Assembly: GCA_011525945.1 (NCBI GenBank)
Contig: WYBJ01000226.1
Span: 1-32,419, forward strand
Reading direction: 5' to 3'
Length of the DNA stretch: 32,419 bases
DNA from: Burkholderiaceae bacterium
GTDB lineage: Bacteria > Pseudomonadota > Gammaproteobacteria > Burkholderiales > WYBJ01
The translations under genes were made by a program, and so were the position numbers. Position 1 is the stretch's first letter. The number at the start of each line of letters is the position of its first letter. Positions 23,987 to 32,339 of the stretch are shown piece by piece. The notes beneath the pieces are model-generated. The model did no database searches and was not told the DNA's origin. It saw only the letters and a list, made by a program, of their open reading frames with translations.

Positions 23987-25702
23987 TTACCAACCGAGCA
24001 CGTAGGCTGGGCGGCGCGGGTCGGCACCGCCGTGCAGGATGCCGCGCTCCTGGTCGGCCACGATCGCGCACGGCGCGCCGGCAAGCCAGGTCCAATCGTC
24101 CCACCAGTCGACACGATGCCCGCGAACTTTCAGTGCCTCACCCGTGGCCGCTTCGATGCGGCCCTCCATCATGAGCAGGCCCGGAAAGTACGGATGCGGC
24201 TCGAACGAGCTCGGGAAGCTGTAGCTCGCGAAACGCGGCGCCTCGATGGCGGATTGCACATCCATGCCGAACACATGCACGTTCAGGAACACCTGGATCA
24301 TCGATTGGATCTGTACATCCCCGCCCGGCGTGCCGAAGGGCATGAGGGCGCGGCCGTTCTTCAGTGCAAGCGCCGGATTGGGTGTCAAGCGCGGACGCTT
24401 GCCCGGCGCCACCGAGCAGGGGTGGGTCGGGTCGGCCCACGATTGGGTACCGCGCCCGGATGCGATGACGCCCAAGCCCGGAATGATCGGCGTGTGGTTC
24501 GAGCCATCGCTCGGCGTACACGAGAACGCATTGCCGTGCCGGTCGATGACGCACAAGTAAGACGTGTCGCCCGGACGCACGTCATCGGCCTGGGGCATTG
24601 GCACCTTTGCCCGCGGCAGCCCTTGCGATCCGGGCGGCTCGCCCGCGCTTGGCATCTGCGGACAGGCCCGGTCCATGCGGATCTGGCTGCGCCGCTCATC
24701 GGCATAGGCGTCCGACAAAAGCCCGTCGATCGGCACCGACACGAAGCGCGGATCGCCGATGTAGTTGTGCCGATCGGCGAAGGCTAGCTTGAGCGCCTCG
24801 GTCACGACGTGGACATAGTCCGGTGAATTGTGTCCCAGGGCCTTCAGGTCGTAGCCCTTGAGCAGGTTCAAGGCGATCGGCAGTGTCGGGCCCTGGCACC
24901 AGGCGCCGCACGCATGTACCTCGATACCGTGGAAGCTGGCGCTGACCGTCGGCTCGAAGCGTACGCGGAAGTCGGCCAGATCGTCGCGGCGCAGCAACCC
25001 TCCCGTCTCTTCGTGGAACTGCACGATCTTGCGCGCGATCTCGCCCTTGTAGAAGGCGTCGCGCGCCGCCTGGATGCCCGCCGAGCGTCCCTTGCGGGCG
25101 TTTGCCTTTTCCTCGTCCACCATGTACTGCAAGGTGCGGGCGAGATCCGATTGTACGAACAGCTCACCGATCACCGGCGGTTTGCCATTGGGCAGGAACA
25201 CTGCGGCGCTCGACGGCCAGCGCCGGTACGATTCGATCTCCTCGGCGATGAACTCGCTCATCAGCGGATACATCGGAAAGCCGTCGCGCGCAAATCGGAT
25301 CGCGGCCGCGGCCACCTCGCCGAAAGTCATGGTGCCGTAGTGCTCCAGCGCCGTGAGCCACGAATCGGGCGCCGCCGGTACCACCGAGCGCAGTACCCCG
25401 GGTGGGATCTTGCCGCCGTGATTGTTCTGGAAGTAGTCTGGCGTGATTGCCCTGGGCCAGACACCGAGACCGTCGATGGAGACCAACTTGCGGTCCTCGG
25501 CGCGGAAGATGATGGTGGGGGCGACGCCGGCGAAGCTGACTTTCTCGCCTTGCAGCACGCCGATGCAGATGCCCGCGCACACGCCGGCATCGACCGCGTT
25601 GCCGCCCGCCTCCAGCACCTGAAACCCGGCGTGCGTGGCGAGATAGTGGCCGGCCGCGATGACGTGGCGCGTGCCGGAGATGGTAGGTCGGTTCGAAGCC
25701 AT
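23987..25702 (-). CDS. ggt: Gamma-glutamyltransferase family protein without signal peptide
   Basis: A 571-residue Ntn-hydrolase of the gamma-glutamyltransferase family, which self-cleaves to large and small subunits. The cleavage and nucleophile threonine is Thr380 in GDTSYLCVIDRHGNAFS. Other family segments are EAGGNAVDAGVCAGICIGVL near the N-terminus and FGTPGGDVQIQ near the C-terminus. Unlike E. coli GGT, it starts directly with MASNRPTISGTRHV and has no signal peptide, so it probably stays in the cytoplasm. The GTPGGDVQ form and lack of export suggest a divergent subgroup, and glutathione may not be the substrate. The start ATG at 25702 is backed by AGGAGA upstream. It stands alone, flanked by gaps of about 215 bases. 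Confidence 0.9.
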   Translation of the reverse strand: MASNRPTISGTRHVIAAGHYLATHAGFQVLEAGGNAVDAGVCAGICIGVLQGEKVSFAGVAPTIIFRAEDRKLVSIDGLGVWPRAITPDYFQNNHGGKIPPGVLRSVVPAAPDSWLTALEHYGTMTFGEVAAAAIRFARDGFPMYPLMSEFIAEEIESYRRWPSSAAVFLPNGKPPVIGELFVQSDLARTLQYMVDEEKANARKGRSAGIQAARDAFYKGEIARKIVQFHEETGGLLRRDDLADFRVRFEPTVSASFHGIEVHACGAWCQGPTLPIALNLLKGYDLKALGHNSPDYVHVVTEALKLAFADRHNYIGDPRFVSVPIDGLLSDAYADERRSQIRMDRACPQMPSAGEPPGSQGLPRAKVPMPQADDVRPGDTSYLCVIDRHGNAFSCTPSDGSNHTPIIPGLGVIASGRGTQSWADPTHPCSVAPGKRPRLTPNPALALKNGRALMPFGTPGGDVQIQSMIQVFLNVHVFGMDVQSAIEAPRFASYSFPSSFEPHPYFPGLLMMEGRIEAATGEALKVRGHRVDWWDDWTWLAGAPCAIVADQERGILHGGADPRRPAYVLGW

Positions 25703-25720
25703 CGCCTGTCTCCTGTGTCG

Positions 25721-25774
25721 CGACCGTGCGCAGCCGGCCTTGCAGTCAAGCGGCTCGTTGCGTCGCCACGGTCG
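25721..25774. repeat. Spaced inverted repeat upstream of ggt
   Basis: CGACCGTG (25721-25728) recurs inverted as CACGGTCG (25767-25774), spacer 38 bases, in the 213-base gap between ggt and alaS. It could be a two-site operator, but eight-base arms are not rare in GC-rich DNA. Nothing else was recognised in the gap. Confidence 0.3.
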
Positions 25775-25915
25775 ATGATACTCCTGCCCTCGCGCAACCG
25801 GAGCGGGGCCCACCGCCTGCGCCGAACGCGCAACGGACCAAGTGTCCGCGCGGCCTCGAAGCGTGGGCGGCAGGCAGGAAATGGTGTGGCGCCTGCTCAG
25901 GATCGTGCGCGACGA

Positions 25916-28522
25916 TTACAGCCGCTCTTCCACCCAGCGGCTGACCGAAGCGAGCGCCACCGGCAGTCTGTCCGGTGCGCTACCTCCGCCCTGCGCCATG
26001 TCCGCTCTGCCACCACCCTTGCCGCCGACCTGTTGCGCGACATGGCCGACGATATCACCCGCCTTCACCCTGGCTGTGAGATCCGAGGTCACACCCGCGA
26101 TCAGCGTCACCTTGTCGCCTTCGGCCGAACCGAGCACGATCACCGCCGAGGCAAGCTTCGTCTTGAGCTTATCGACCGTCTCACGCAGGCCCTTGGCATC
26201 GGCGCCGTCGAGTCTGGCGGCCAGTACCTTCGCTCCCTTCACCTCGGTTGCCTGCGCAGCGAGGTCGTCGCCTTGAGCGGCGGTCACTTTCGACTTGAGC
26301 CGCGCCAGCTCCTTTTCCAGGTTGCGCACATTGTCGATCACCTGCTGAATCTTGGCGTTCACTTCCTGCGGGCTCGTCTTGAGCGCGGCGGCCGCATCGG
26401 CGACGCGCTTGTCCTGCTGGCGCACCCAAGCTGCCGCACCCTCGGCGGTAACCGCTTCGATGCGGCGCACGCCTGCGGCAATGCCGGTCTCGGACACGAT
26501 CTTGAAAAAACCGATGTCGCCAGTGCGCTTGACGTGGGTGCCGCCGCAAAGCTCGGTGGAGAAGTCACCCATGCCGATCACGCGCACTTCGTCGCCGTAC
26601 TTCTCGCCGAAGAGCGCGATCGCACCGGCCTTCAGCGCGTCGTCGTACTTCATCACGCGCACGCAGACATCGGCATTGCGCCGGATCTCGCGGTTCACCA
26701 GATCTTCCACCTCGACGATCTGTGCGCCGGTCAGCGGCTCGTTGTGCGCGAAGTCGAAACGCGTGCGCTCCGGATCGACCAGCGAACCCTTCTGCTGCAC
26801 GTGCGTGCCCAACACCTTGCGTAATGCAGCGTGCATGAGATGGGTGGCGGAGTGATTCCACGCCGCCTGCGCGCGCGCCTGCGCATCCACGGCACACATC
26901 ACCGTGTCGCCGAGCTTCATGCGCCCGGTCTGCAGCCGGCCTTTGTGGCCGAAGACGTCGGCCTGGATCTTCTGCGTGTCCTCGACCACGAACGTGCCGT
27001 TCACGCCTGCCAGTTCGCCGCGATCACCCACCTGCCCGCCCGACTCGGCGTAGAACGGCGTGCGATCGAGCACCACGATCGCCGCATCGCCCGCCGCGAT
27101 CTCCTCGCACTGGACCCCGTCGCGATAGAGCGCCACCACACTCGCCTCGAGTGTGAGCGTGTCGTAGCCATGGAATTCGGTCACGCGGCCGCTGTAGCTC
27201 ACGCCGCCCGAGATGCTGAAGCGCGAAGCCGCGCGTCCCCGCTCCCGCTGGCGCTCCATCGCGGCCTCGAATCCGGCGTAGTCCACCCGCACGCCGCGCT
27301 CGCGCGCGATATCCGCGGTGAGATCGACCGGAAAGCCGAAGGTATCGTAGAGTTGGAACACCATCTCCCCGTCGAGCATCTTGTCCTCGCGCGTAAGCGC
27401 CCCTTCCAGGACCTTCATGCCGTGATCCAGGGTCTCTGCGAAACGCTGCTCCTCCTGCAGCAGGACCTGCGCGACACGTTCCTGCGTGCGCGCAAGCTCC
27501 GGATATGCCCCGCCCATGACGCGTGCGAGATCGGCGACCAATCGATGAAAGAAGGGCTTCGTCTGCCCCAACCTGTAGCCGTGTCGGATGGCACGACGCA
27601 CAATGCGGCGCAGGACGTAGCCGCGCCCCTCGTTGCCCGGAATGACGCCGTCGGTGACGAGGAAGCTGCAGGCGCGGATATGGTCGGCAATGACCTTGAG
27701 GGAGTTATCGGCGAGATTGCCGCTGCCGGTCTCGCGCGCGGCCGCACGGATGAGGTCCTGGAACAGATCAATGTCGTAGTTCGAATGCACGCCCTGCAGT
27801 ACCGCGGCGATGCGCTCCAGGCCCATACCGGTATCGACCGAGGGCTTGGGTAGCGGGTTGAGTTTCCCTGTCTCGTCCCGGTTGTACTGCATGAAGACGA
27901 GATTCCAGATCTCGATGTAGCGATCGCCGTCGGCATCGGGCGAACCGGGTGGACCACCGGCCACCGAGGGACCGTGATCGTAGAAGATCTCGGTGCATGG
28001 TCCGCACGGCCCGGTGTCGGCCATCTGCCAGAAGTTATCCGAGCCTCCTCCGGGCTTGTCGCCGATGCGCACGCAGCGCTCGGCCGGCACGCCGATCAGG
28101 CGCGTCCACAACTCGTAGGCTTCGTCGTCGTCCTTGTAGACCGTGGTCCACATGAGATTCGGGTCGAGCCCATAGACCCGAGTGAGCAACTCCCAGGCAA
28201 ACTGGATCGCGTCACGCTTGAAATAGTCGCCGAAGCTGAAATTGCCCAGCATCTCGAAGAACGTGTGATGGCGCGCGGTATAGCCGACGTTCTCCAGATC
28301 GTTATGCTTGCCGCCGGCTCGCACGCAGCGCTGCGAGGTGGTCGCGCGCGAGTACGGGCGTCGATCCAAACCAAGGAAGACATCCTTGAACTGGACCATG
28401 CCCGAATTGGTGAAAAGCAGCGTGGGATCATTGCCGGGCACCAGGCGGCTGGAGGCGACGATTGCGTGACCCTTGCTTTCGAAGTACTGCAAAAACTTGC
28501 TTCGGATCGCACTCGATCTCAT
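25916..28522 (-). CDS. alaS: Alanyl-tRNA synthetase
   Basis: A class II synthetase of 868 residues (E. coli 876) that charges tRNA-Ala and edits mischarged Ser and Gly. The aminoacylation domain carries [40 protein letters not shown] and the motif-3 GMGLERIA. The editing domain has its zinc ligands in [12 protein letters not shown] and [13 protein letters not shown] coiled coil and C-Ala domain with [15 protein letters not shown] close the protein. I chose the ATG at 28522, which gives the normal N-terminus [14 protein letters not shown]. The frame remains open to 28678, but those residues are not family-like. No good ribosome binding site is seen. It follows recX with a 174-base gap that holds a palindrome. 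Confidence 0.97.
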   Translation of the reverse strand: MRSSAIRSKFLQYFESKGHAIVASSRLVPGNDPTLLFTNSGMVQFKDVFLGLDRRPYSRATTSQRCVRAGGKHNDLENVGYTARHHTFFEMLGNFSFGDYFKRDAIQFAWELLTRVYGLDPNLMWTTVYKDDDEAYELWTRLIGVPAERCVRIGDKPGGGSDNFWQMADTGPCGPCTEIFYDHGPSVAGGPPGSPDADGDRYIEIWNLVFMQYNRDETGKLNPLPKPSVDTGMGLERIAAVLQGVHSNYDIDLFQDLIRAAARETGSGNLADNSLKVIADHIRACSFLVTDGVIPGNEGRGYVLRRIVRRAIRHGYRLGQTKPFFHRLVADLARVMGGAYPELARTQERVAQVLLQEEQRFAETLDHGMKVLEGALTREDKMLDGEMVFQLYDTFGFPVDLTADIARERGVRVDYAGFEAAMERQRERGRAASRFSISGGVSYSGRVTEFHGYDTLTLEASVVALYRDGVQCEEIAAGDAAIVVLDRTPFYAESGGQVGDRGELAGVNGTFVVEDTQKIQADVFGHKGRLQTGRMKLGDTVMCAVDAQARAQAAWNHSATHLMHAALRKVLGTHVQQKGSLVDPERTRFDFAHNEPLTGAQIVEVEDLVNREIRRNADVCVRVMKYDDALKAGAIALFGEKYGDEVRVIGMGDFSTELCGGTHVKRTGDIGFFKIVSETGIAAGVRRIEAVTAEGAAAWVRQQDKRVADAAAALKTSPQEVNAKIQQVIDNVRNLEKELARLKSKVTAAQGDDLAAQATEVKGAKVLAARLDGADAKGLRETVDKLKTKLASAVIVLGSAEGDKVTLIAGVTSDLTARVKAGDIVGHVAQQVGGKGGGRADMAQGGGSAPDRLPVALASVSRWVEERL

Positions 28523-28547
28523 AACGGCTACACGTGCCTGGAGGCGT

Positions 28548-28578
28548 GGGAAAACTTTGATTTTCCCTTGAAAATTTC
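28548..28578 (-). promoter_or_regulatory. Palindrome and alternative hairpins upstream of alaS
   Basis: GGGAAAA (28548-28554) and TTTTCCC (28561-28567) form a perfect seven-pair palindrome with a six-base loop, 26-45 bases upstream of the alaS ATG. The overlapping ATTTTC (28560-28565) and GAAAAT (28570-28575) form a second, mutually exclusive stem. The patch is AT-rich in GC-rich surroundings. A weak promoter (TTGCGT, 17-base spacer, GAAAAT on the minus strand) would place its -10 inside the palindrome. Confidence 0.45.
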
Positions 28579-28696
28579 GATGACGCAACGCGCGTCGGGG
28601 TTTGCCGGGGCGTGGTCGGAACGGGGCAGCGTGCCAGTCCAAGGCGAAACGGAGCATCATGGGCTCGCTCGCGGACACGCCCCTGGGCAGGACGCA

Positions 28697-29200
28697 TCAT
28701 ACCGATGGGTCGCAATCGTCCGCGCTTCCGGTGGTGTGCAGTACCTTGAGCGCGACGCCACGACCAAAGCCGCGGTTGAGGAGAAACCGCAACTGCCGCT
28801 CGCGCTCTGCGCGGTCGACCGCCGCTTGGCCGAAGCGCCGCCGCCACAGGGCAAGCGCCGTCTCGAGATCGCCCTCATCGAGACCCGCGGTCGACACGGC
28901 GATCACCTCGGGCTGGATGCCGCGCCGCGCCAGCGCGTGACGAATGCCGGCTGCGCTCGAGCGGCGGCGGCGTGAGTGGACGATCTGGGCCGCAAGTCGC
29001 GCCTCGGACAGCCAACCGCATTCTTGCAGCGCGTCCAACAGCGCCGTGAGGGTGCGCTCGTCGTCGCAATACGCGGCGAGCAGGCTGTGCATCTCGGCGC
29101 GCGAGCGCTCGCGCCGGGCAAGCAGGCTAACGGCCTTTTGCCGCAGCGCCGGTGCGTCCAGAGGTTGCGCGCGATCGGGACGCGGACGCAGCCCTGCCAT
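28697..29200 (-). CDS. recX: Regulatory protein RecX
   Basis: A 167-residue RecX, which binds RecA filaments and usually limits their growth and ATPase. It has the three-helix repeat organisation: an N-terminal ALRQKAVSLLARRERSRAEM, a central LQECGWLSEARLAAQIVHSRR and a C-terminal RQLRFLLNRGFGRGVALKVL. It lies 30 bases downstream of recA in the same direction, the classical recA–recX pair, and precedes alaS. The start ATG at 29200 leaves a 15-residue basic leader before conserved sequence, so a slightly later start is possible. Confidence 0.93.
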   Translation of the reverse strand: MAGLRPRPDRAQPLDAPALRQKAVSLLARRERSRAEMHSLLAAYCDDERTLTALLDALQECGWLSEARLAAQIVHSRRRRSSAAGIRHALARRGIQPEVIAVSTAGLDEGDLETALALWRRRFGQAAVDRAERERQLRFLLNRGFGRGVALKVLHTTGSADDCDPSV

Positions 29201-29230
29201 GGGCGAAGTCGTCGGACGCGTCGAACGCGC

Positions 29231-30253
29231 TCAGGCCTCTTCTGCGACGGCCGCCGCGGCCGAGGGCACGCCCACCGCCTCGCGAATCTTCGCCTCGATT
29301 TCCTCTGCGGTCTCGGGATGCTCCCGCAGGTATTCGCGCGCGTTGTCCTTGCCCTGGCCGATACGATCGCCCTTGTACGAATACCAGGCGCCGGCCTTTT
29401 CCACGATGCGGTGCGCGACACCGAGTTCGATGATTTCACCTTCGAGCGAAATGCCTTCGCCGTAGAGGATGTCGAATTCGGCCTGACGGAAAGGGGGTGC
29501 GACCTTGTTCTTGACCACTTTGGCGCGGGTCTCGGAGCCAATCACCTCGTCGCCCTTCTTGATCGAGCCGATGCGGCGGATGTCGATGCGCACCGAGGCG
29601 TAGAACTTGAGCGCGTTACCGCCGGTGGTGGTTTCTGGATTGCCGAACATCACACCGATCTTCATCCGGATCTGGTTGATGAAAATGACCAGCGTATTGG
29701 AGCGTTTGATGTTAGCGGTGAGCTTGCGCAACGCCTGCGACATGAGGCGCGCCTGCAGGCCCATCTGCGGCTCGCCCATCTCGCCCTCGATCTCGGCCTT
29801 GGGCACCAGCGCGGCCACCGAGTCCACCACCACCACATCGACCGAGCCTGAGCGCACCAGCATATCGGCGATCTCGAGAGCCTGCTCGCCGTTGTCGGGT
29901 TGCGAGATCAGGAGCTCGGAGATATCGACGCCGAGCTTCTGTGCGTACTGCGGGTCGAGCGCGTGCTCGGCATCGATGAACGCCGCCGTGCCGCCGAGCT
30001 TCTGCATCTGCGCGATCACCGATAGCGTGAGCGTGGTCTTGCCCGAGGATTCGGGACCGTAGATCTCGACCACGCGCCCGCGCGGCAGCCCGCCGATGCC
30101 AAGCGCGATGTCCAGTCCGAGCGACCCCGTGGATACGGCCTGGATGTCCTGCGCCATGTTCGATTCGCCCAGGCGCATGATGGAGCCCTTGCCGAACTGC
30201 TTCTCGATCTGCGTCAGCGCCGCCGACAGTGCCTTGAGCTTGTTGTCGTCCAT
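29231..30253 (-). CDS. recA: Recombinase RecA
   Basis: A 340-residue RecA, the ATP-dependent strand-exchange protein that also triggers LexA self-cleavage. It has Walker A GPESSGKT, Walker [12 protein letters not shown], loop 2 around [22 protein letters not shown] and the variable Ala/Glu-rich C-terminal tail. Sequence is closest in character to betaproteobacterial RecA. GGGAG six bases before the ATG is a good ribosome binding site. GATAAT on the minus strand (30281-30276) is a possible -10. No E. coli-type LexA box (CTG-N10-CAG) lies in the gap before the gene. Confidence 0.98.
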   Translation of the reverse strand: MDDNKLKALSAALTQIEKQFGKGSIMRLGESNMAQDIQAVSTGSLGLDIALGIGGLPRGRVVEIYGPESSGKTTLTLSVIAQMQKLGGTAAFIDAEHALDPQYAQKLGVDISELLISQPDNGEQALEIADMLVRSGSVDVVVVDSVAALVPKAEIEGEMGEPQMGLQARLMSQALRKLTANIKRSNTLVIFINQIRMKIGVMFGNPETTTGGNALKFYASVRIDIRRIGSIKKGDEVIGSETRAKVVKNKVAPPFRQAEFDILYGEGISLEGEIIELGVAHRIVEKAGAWYSYKGDRIGQGKDNAREYLREHPETAEEIEAKIREAVGVPSAAAAVAEEA

Positions 30254-30275
30254 GTCGATCTCCCAGAATGCGGCG

Positions 30276-30281
30276 ATTATC
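30276..30281 (-). promoter_or_regulatory. Candidate -10 element for recA
   Basis: GATAAT on the minus strand matches TATAAT at five of six positions and lies 22 bases before the recA start. No recognisable -35 is found. If used, the leader would be about 15 bases and would contain the GGGAG ribosome binding site. Confidence 0.35.
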
Positions 30282-30295
30282 CCACACGGCCACGC

Positions 30296-30316
30296 CGCCG
30301 GATCCCGTTACCGGCG
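30296..30316. other. Hairpin spanning the pncC stop, upstream of recA
   Basis: CGCCGG (30296-30301) and CCGGCG (30311-30316) form a perfect six-pair GC stem with a nine-base loop containing the pncC stop codon. No T-run follows on the minus strand (the sequence continues CGTGGCCGTG), so it is not a standard intrinsic terminator. It could stabilise an mRNA end or slow polymerase. Confidence 0.4.
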
Positions 30317-30835
30317 ACCTACTCGGCGCACTAGGCCGACCGATCTAGCCTGCGCGAGTTGCGAGAGAACGCCCCGCAGCGCGTACATCACGGTCTTGCG
30401 CCGCACGTCGTCCCGGCTGCCGCGAAAGCGACGCGTCTGTACGAGCGCACCTGCGGGCGTGCGCGCCCAGGCGAAACACACCGTGCCCACAGGCTTGTCG
30501 GGCGTGCCGCCGCCTGGGCCGGCAACACCCGATACCGCCACGGCGACGTGCGCGTGACTGCGCCGCAGTGCGCCGAGCGCCATCTCGCGCACGACCTGCT
30601 CGGACACCGCGCCGTGACGGGCGAGCGATGTGCCCTTCACACCCAGCATCTCGCGCTTGGAGACGTAGGTGTAGGTGATGAACCCGCGCTCGAACCACTC
30701 GGAGCTTCCCGCGACCATGGTGAGCGCCTGTCCGATCCACCCGCCGGTGCAGGACTCGGCGGTCGCGATCATCATGTCCTTGCGCTTCAATTCGCGGCCG
30801 ACACGAACCGCCAGTCGATATAGAGTCTCGTCCAT
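30308..30835 (-). CDS. pncC: Nicotinamide-nucleotide amidohydrolase (CinA C-terminal domain)
   Basis: A 175-residue stand-alone CinA C-terminal domain, the PncC amidase that converts NMN to nicotinate mononucleotide for NAD recycling. Family segments are ATAESCTGGWIGQALT, the GFITYTYVSKREMLGV strand, VAVSGVAGPGGGTPDKPVG and a closing RKTVMYALRGVL helix. The N-terminal molybdopterin-binding-like domain of full CinA is absent, which is normal for this short form. The ATG at 30835 is preceded by TGAGGAAGG, which includes the pgpA stop, so translation is probably coupled. It lies between pgpA and recA. Confidence 0.93.
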   Translation of the reverse strand: MDETLYRLAVRVGRELKRKDMMIATAESCTGGWIGQALTMVAGSSEWFERGFITYTYVSKREMLGVKGTSLARHGAVSEQVVREMALGALRRSHAHVAVAVSGVAGPGGGTPDKPVGTVCFAWARTPAGALVQTRRFRGSRDDVRRKTVMYALRGVLSQLAQARSVGLVRRVGRR

Positions 30836-30843
30836 CGCCTTCC

Positions 30844-31353
30844 TCAGGTAAGCAACGCCCTCACTATCGCCAGACACAGCAAGGTGTAGCCGGCCGCGAG
30901 CAGATCATCGAACATGACACCGAAGCCGCCTTTCAGACTGCGGTCGAAATAGCGGATCGGCGGCGGTTTGCAGATGTCGAAGAAGCGGAACAGCACGAAT
31001 GCCAGCACCAGCCATACGGGATGCGGCGGCGTGAAGAACAGCACCAGCAGGAACGCGACGGTCTCGTCCCAGACGATGCCGCCGTGATCGGCCACGCCGA
31101 GGTCGCGCGAGGTGCGTCCGGCCGCCCAGATACCGATCGCGAATAGCGCCGCAATCCCGGCCAGGTGAAGATAGGCAGTGAGGTGCGCCGCCGCCCACAG
31201 ATGTAACGGCAGCGCACCCAGAGTGCCGAAGGTACCGGGGGCGATTGGGATCAGGCCGACCCCGGCGAGCAGCGCGATCGCGTGCGCCGGGTGCGAGACG
31301 ACGAAGCGCCACGACGGTCTGTCGGGTGCTCTAGCCGAAGTGGTCGAAACCAT
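30844..31353 (-). CDS. pgpA: Phosphatidylglycerophosphatase A
   Basis: A 169-residue inner-membrane enzyme that dephosphorylates phosphatidylglycerophosphate to phosphatidylglycerol. Four hydrophobic segments are visible. Conserved catalytic elements are IAPGTFGTLGALP, the acidic GIVWDETVAFLLVL and FDICKPPPIRYFDRSLKGGFGVMFDD. I chose the ATG at 31353; the gene then overlaps the thiL end by 23 bases. The stop at 30844 is part of the ribosome binding site for pncC. The thiL–pgpA–pncC order is conserved in betaproteobacteria. Confidence 0.94.
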   Translation of the reverse strand: MVSTTSARAPDRPSWRFVVSHPAHAIALLAGVGLIPIAPGTFGTLGALPLHLWAAAHLTAYLHLAGIAALFAIGIWAAGRTSRDLGVADHGGIVWDETVAFLLVLFFTPPHPVWLVLAFVLFRFFDICKPPPIRYFDRSLKGGFGVMFDDLLAAGYTLLCLAIVRALLT

Positions 31354-32287
31354 GTCTACCGATGCGCACCGCATCGCCATCGGCGTTCAACAGCCGCACC
31401 CCGCGGCCACGCCGCATCGTACCAATGCGCGTGAGCGGCAGGCCGAGCCGCTTGCCCAACGCCTGCACGCGGCCACGGCCGCGAACCGGCGCGGTGAAGC
31501 AAAGCTCGTAGTCGTCGCCGCCTGCGAGCAATACTTCATGCGCGAGCCGACGATCGGCAAGACGTGCCACCAGCGGCGAGCGCGGCACTTGCGCGACGTA
31601 CACGTCGGCGCCGAGCCGCGAGCGCTCGCAGATGTGGCCCAGATCGGCGGCAAGACCGTCGGAGATGTCGATTGCGGCGTGCGCGACCCCGCGCAGCGCG
31701 ATACCGAGTTCGATACGCGGATTCGGTCGCTCGAGCCGACGCATACAGCGTACCAACTCGCCCTCCGCAAGCGTGACGCGCCCCTTGCCGTGTGCGACGC
31801 CGAGGGCGGCATCACCCAGCATGCCCGATACCCAGACGTCGTCGCCAGGCCGTGCGGCGTCCCGCCGCAACGACGCGTGCGGCGGAACCTCGCCGAGTAT
31901 CGTAACGCTCAGGTTGAGCGGACCGCGCGTCGTATCGCCGCCGACCAGATCGACTCGGTGGCGGCGCGCGAGCGCGAAAAAGCCGCCCGCGAATCGTCTC
32001 AGCCACCGCGTGTCGACGCCCGGCAGCGCAAGCGAAAGCAGCACCCAGCGCGGCGATGCGCCCATGGCCGCCATATCGGAGAGATTGACGGCCAAAGCCT
32101 TGTGGCCGAGAGCGCGCGGATCGGTCTCGGGAAAGAAATGGGTTCCCATCACCAGCATATCGGCAGATACCGCGAGCGCCATGCCGCAAGATGGCCTGAA
32201 CAATGCCGCATCATCGCCTACGCCGAGCAGCGCCTGCGGGGCCGGCCGCGCGAAGTAGCGCGCGATCAGCTCGAATTCAGTGGGCAT
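31331..32287 (-). CDS. thiL: Thiamine-monophosphate kinase
   Basis: A 318-residue ATP-dependent kinase that makes thiamin diphosphate from thiamin monophosphate. It has the AIR-synthase fold of ThiL: N-terminal EFELIARYF, the metal-binding GVGDDAALF, VSADMLVMGTHFF, HKALAVNLSDMAAMGASPRW, LVGGDTTRGPLNLSVT, IDISDGLAADLGHI and LLAGGDDYELCFT. I chose the ATG at 32287, which gives the normal N-terminus MPTEFELIARYF. The frame continues to the window edge, but that part reads through a palindromic repeat. No strong ribosome binding site is seen. It is the first gene of the run toward alaS within this window. Confidence 0.96.
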   Translation of the reverse strand: MPTEFELIARYFARPAPQALLGVGDDAALFRPSCGMALAVSADMLVMGTHFFPETDPRALGHKALAVNLSDMAAMGASPRWVLLSLALPGVDTRWLRRFAGGFFALARRHRVDLVGGDTTRGPLNLSVTILGEVPPHASLRRDAARPGDDVWVSGMLGDAALGVAHGKGRVTLAEGELVRCMRRLERPNPRIELGIALRGVAHAAIDISDGLAADLGHICERSRLGADVYVAQVPRSPLVARLADRRLAHEVLLAGGDDYELCFTAPVRGRGRVQALGKRLGLPLTRIGTMRRGRGVRLLNADGDAVRIGRHGFDHFG

Positions 32288-32339
32288 GCCTATTGAGAAT
32301 CCTGAAAGACGTTGACAAACCGCATTTCGCTCGACGCTC

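Noticed and set aside
28523..28678. Upstream in-frame extension of alaS
   Set aside because: The 52 added residues are Arg/Pro-rich and not found at AlaRS N-termini. They also cross the palindrome, which fits a leader better than coding sequence.
32290..32320. TTGTCA upstream of thiL as a -35 element
   Set aside because: At 16-18 bases downstream there is no acceptable -10 (CAATAG or AATAGG), and the ATG follows at once.
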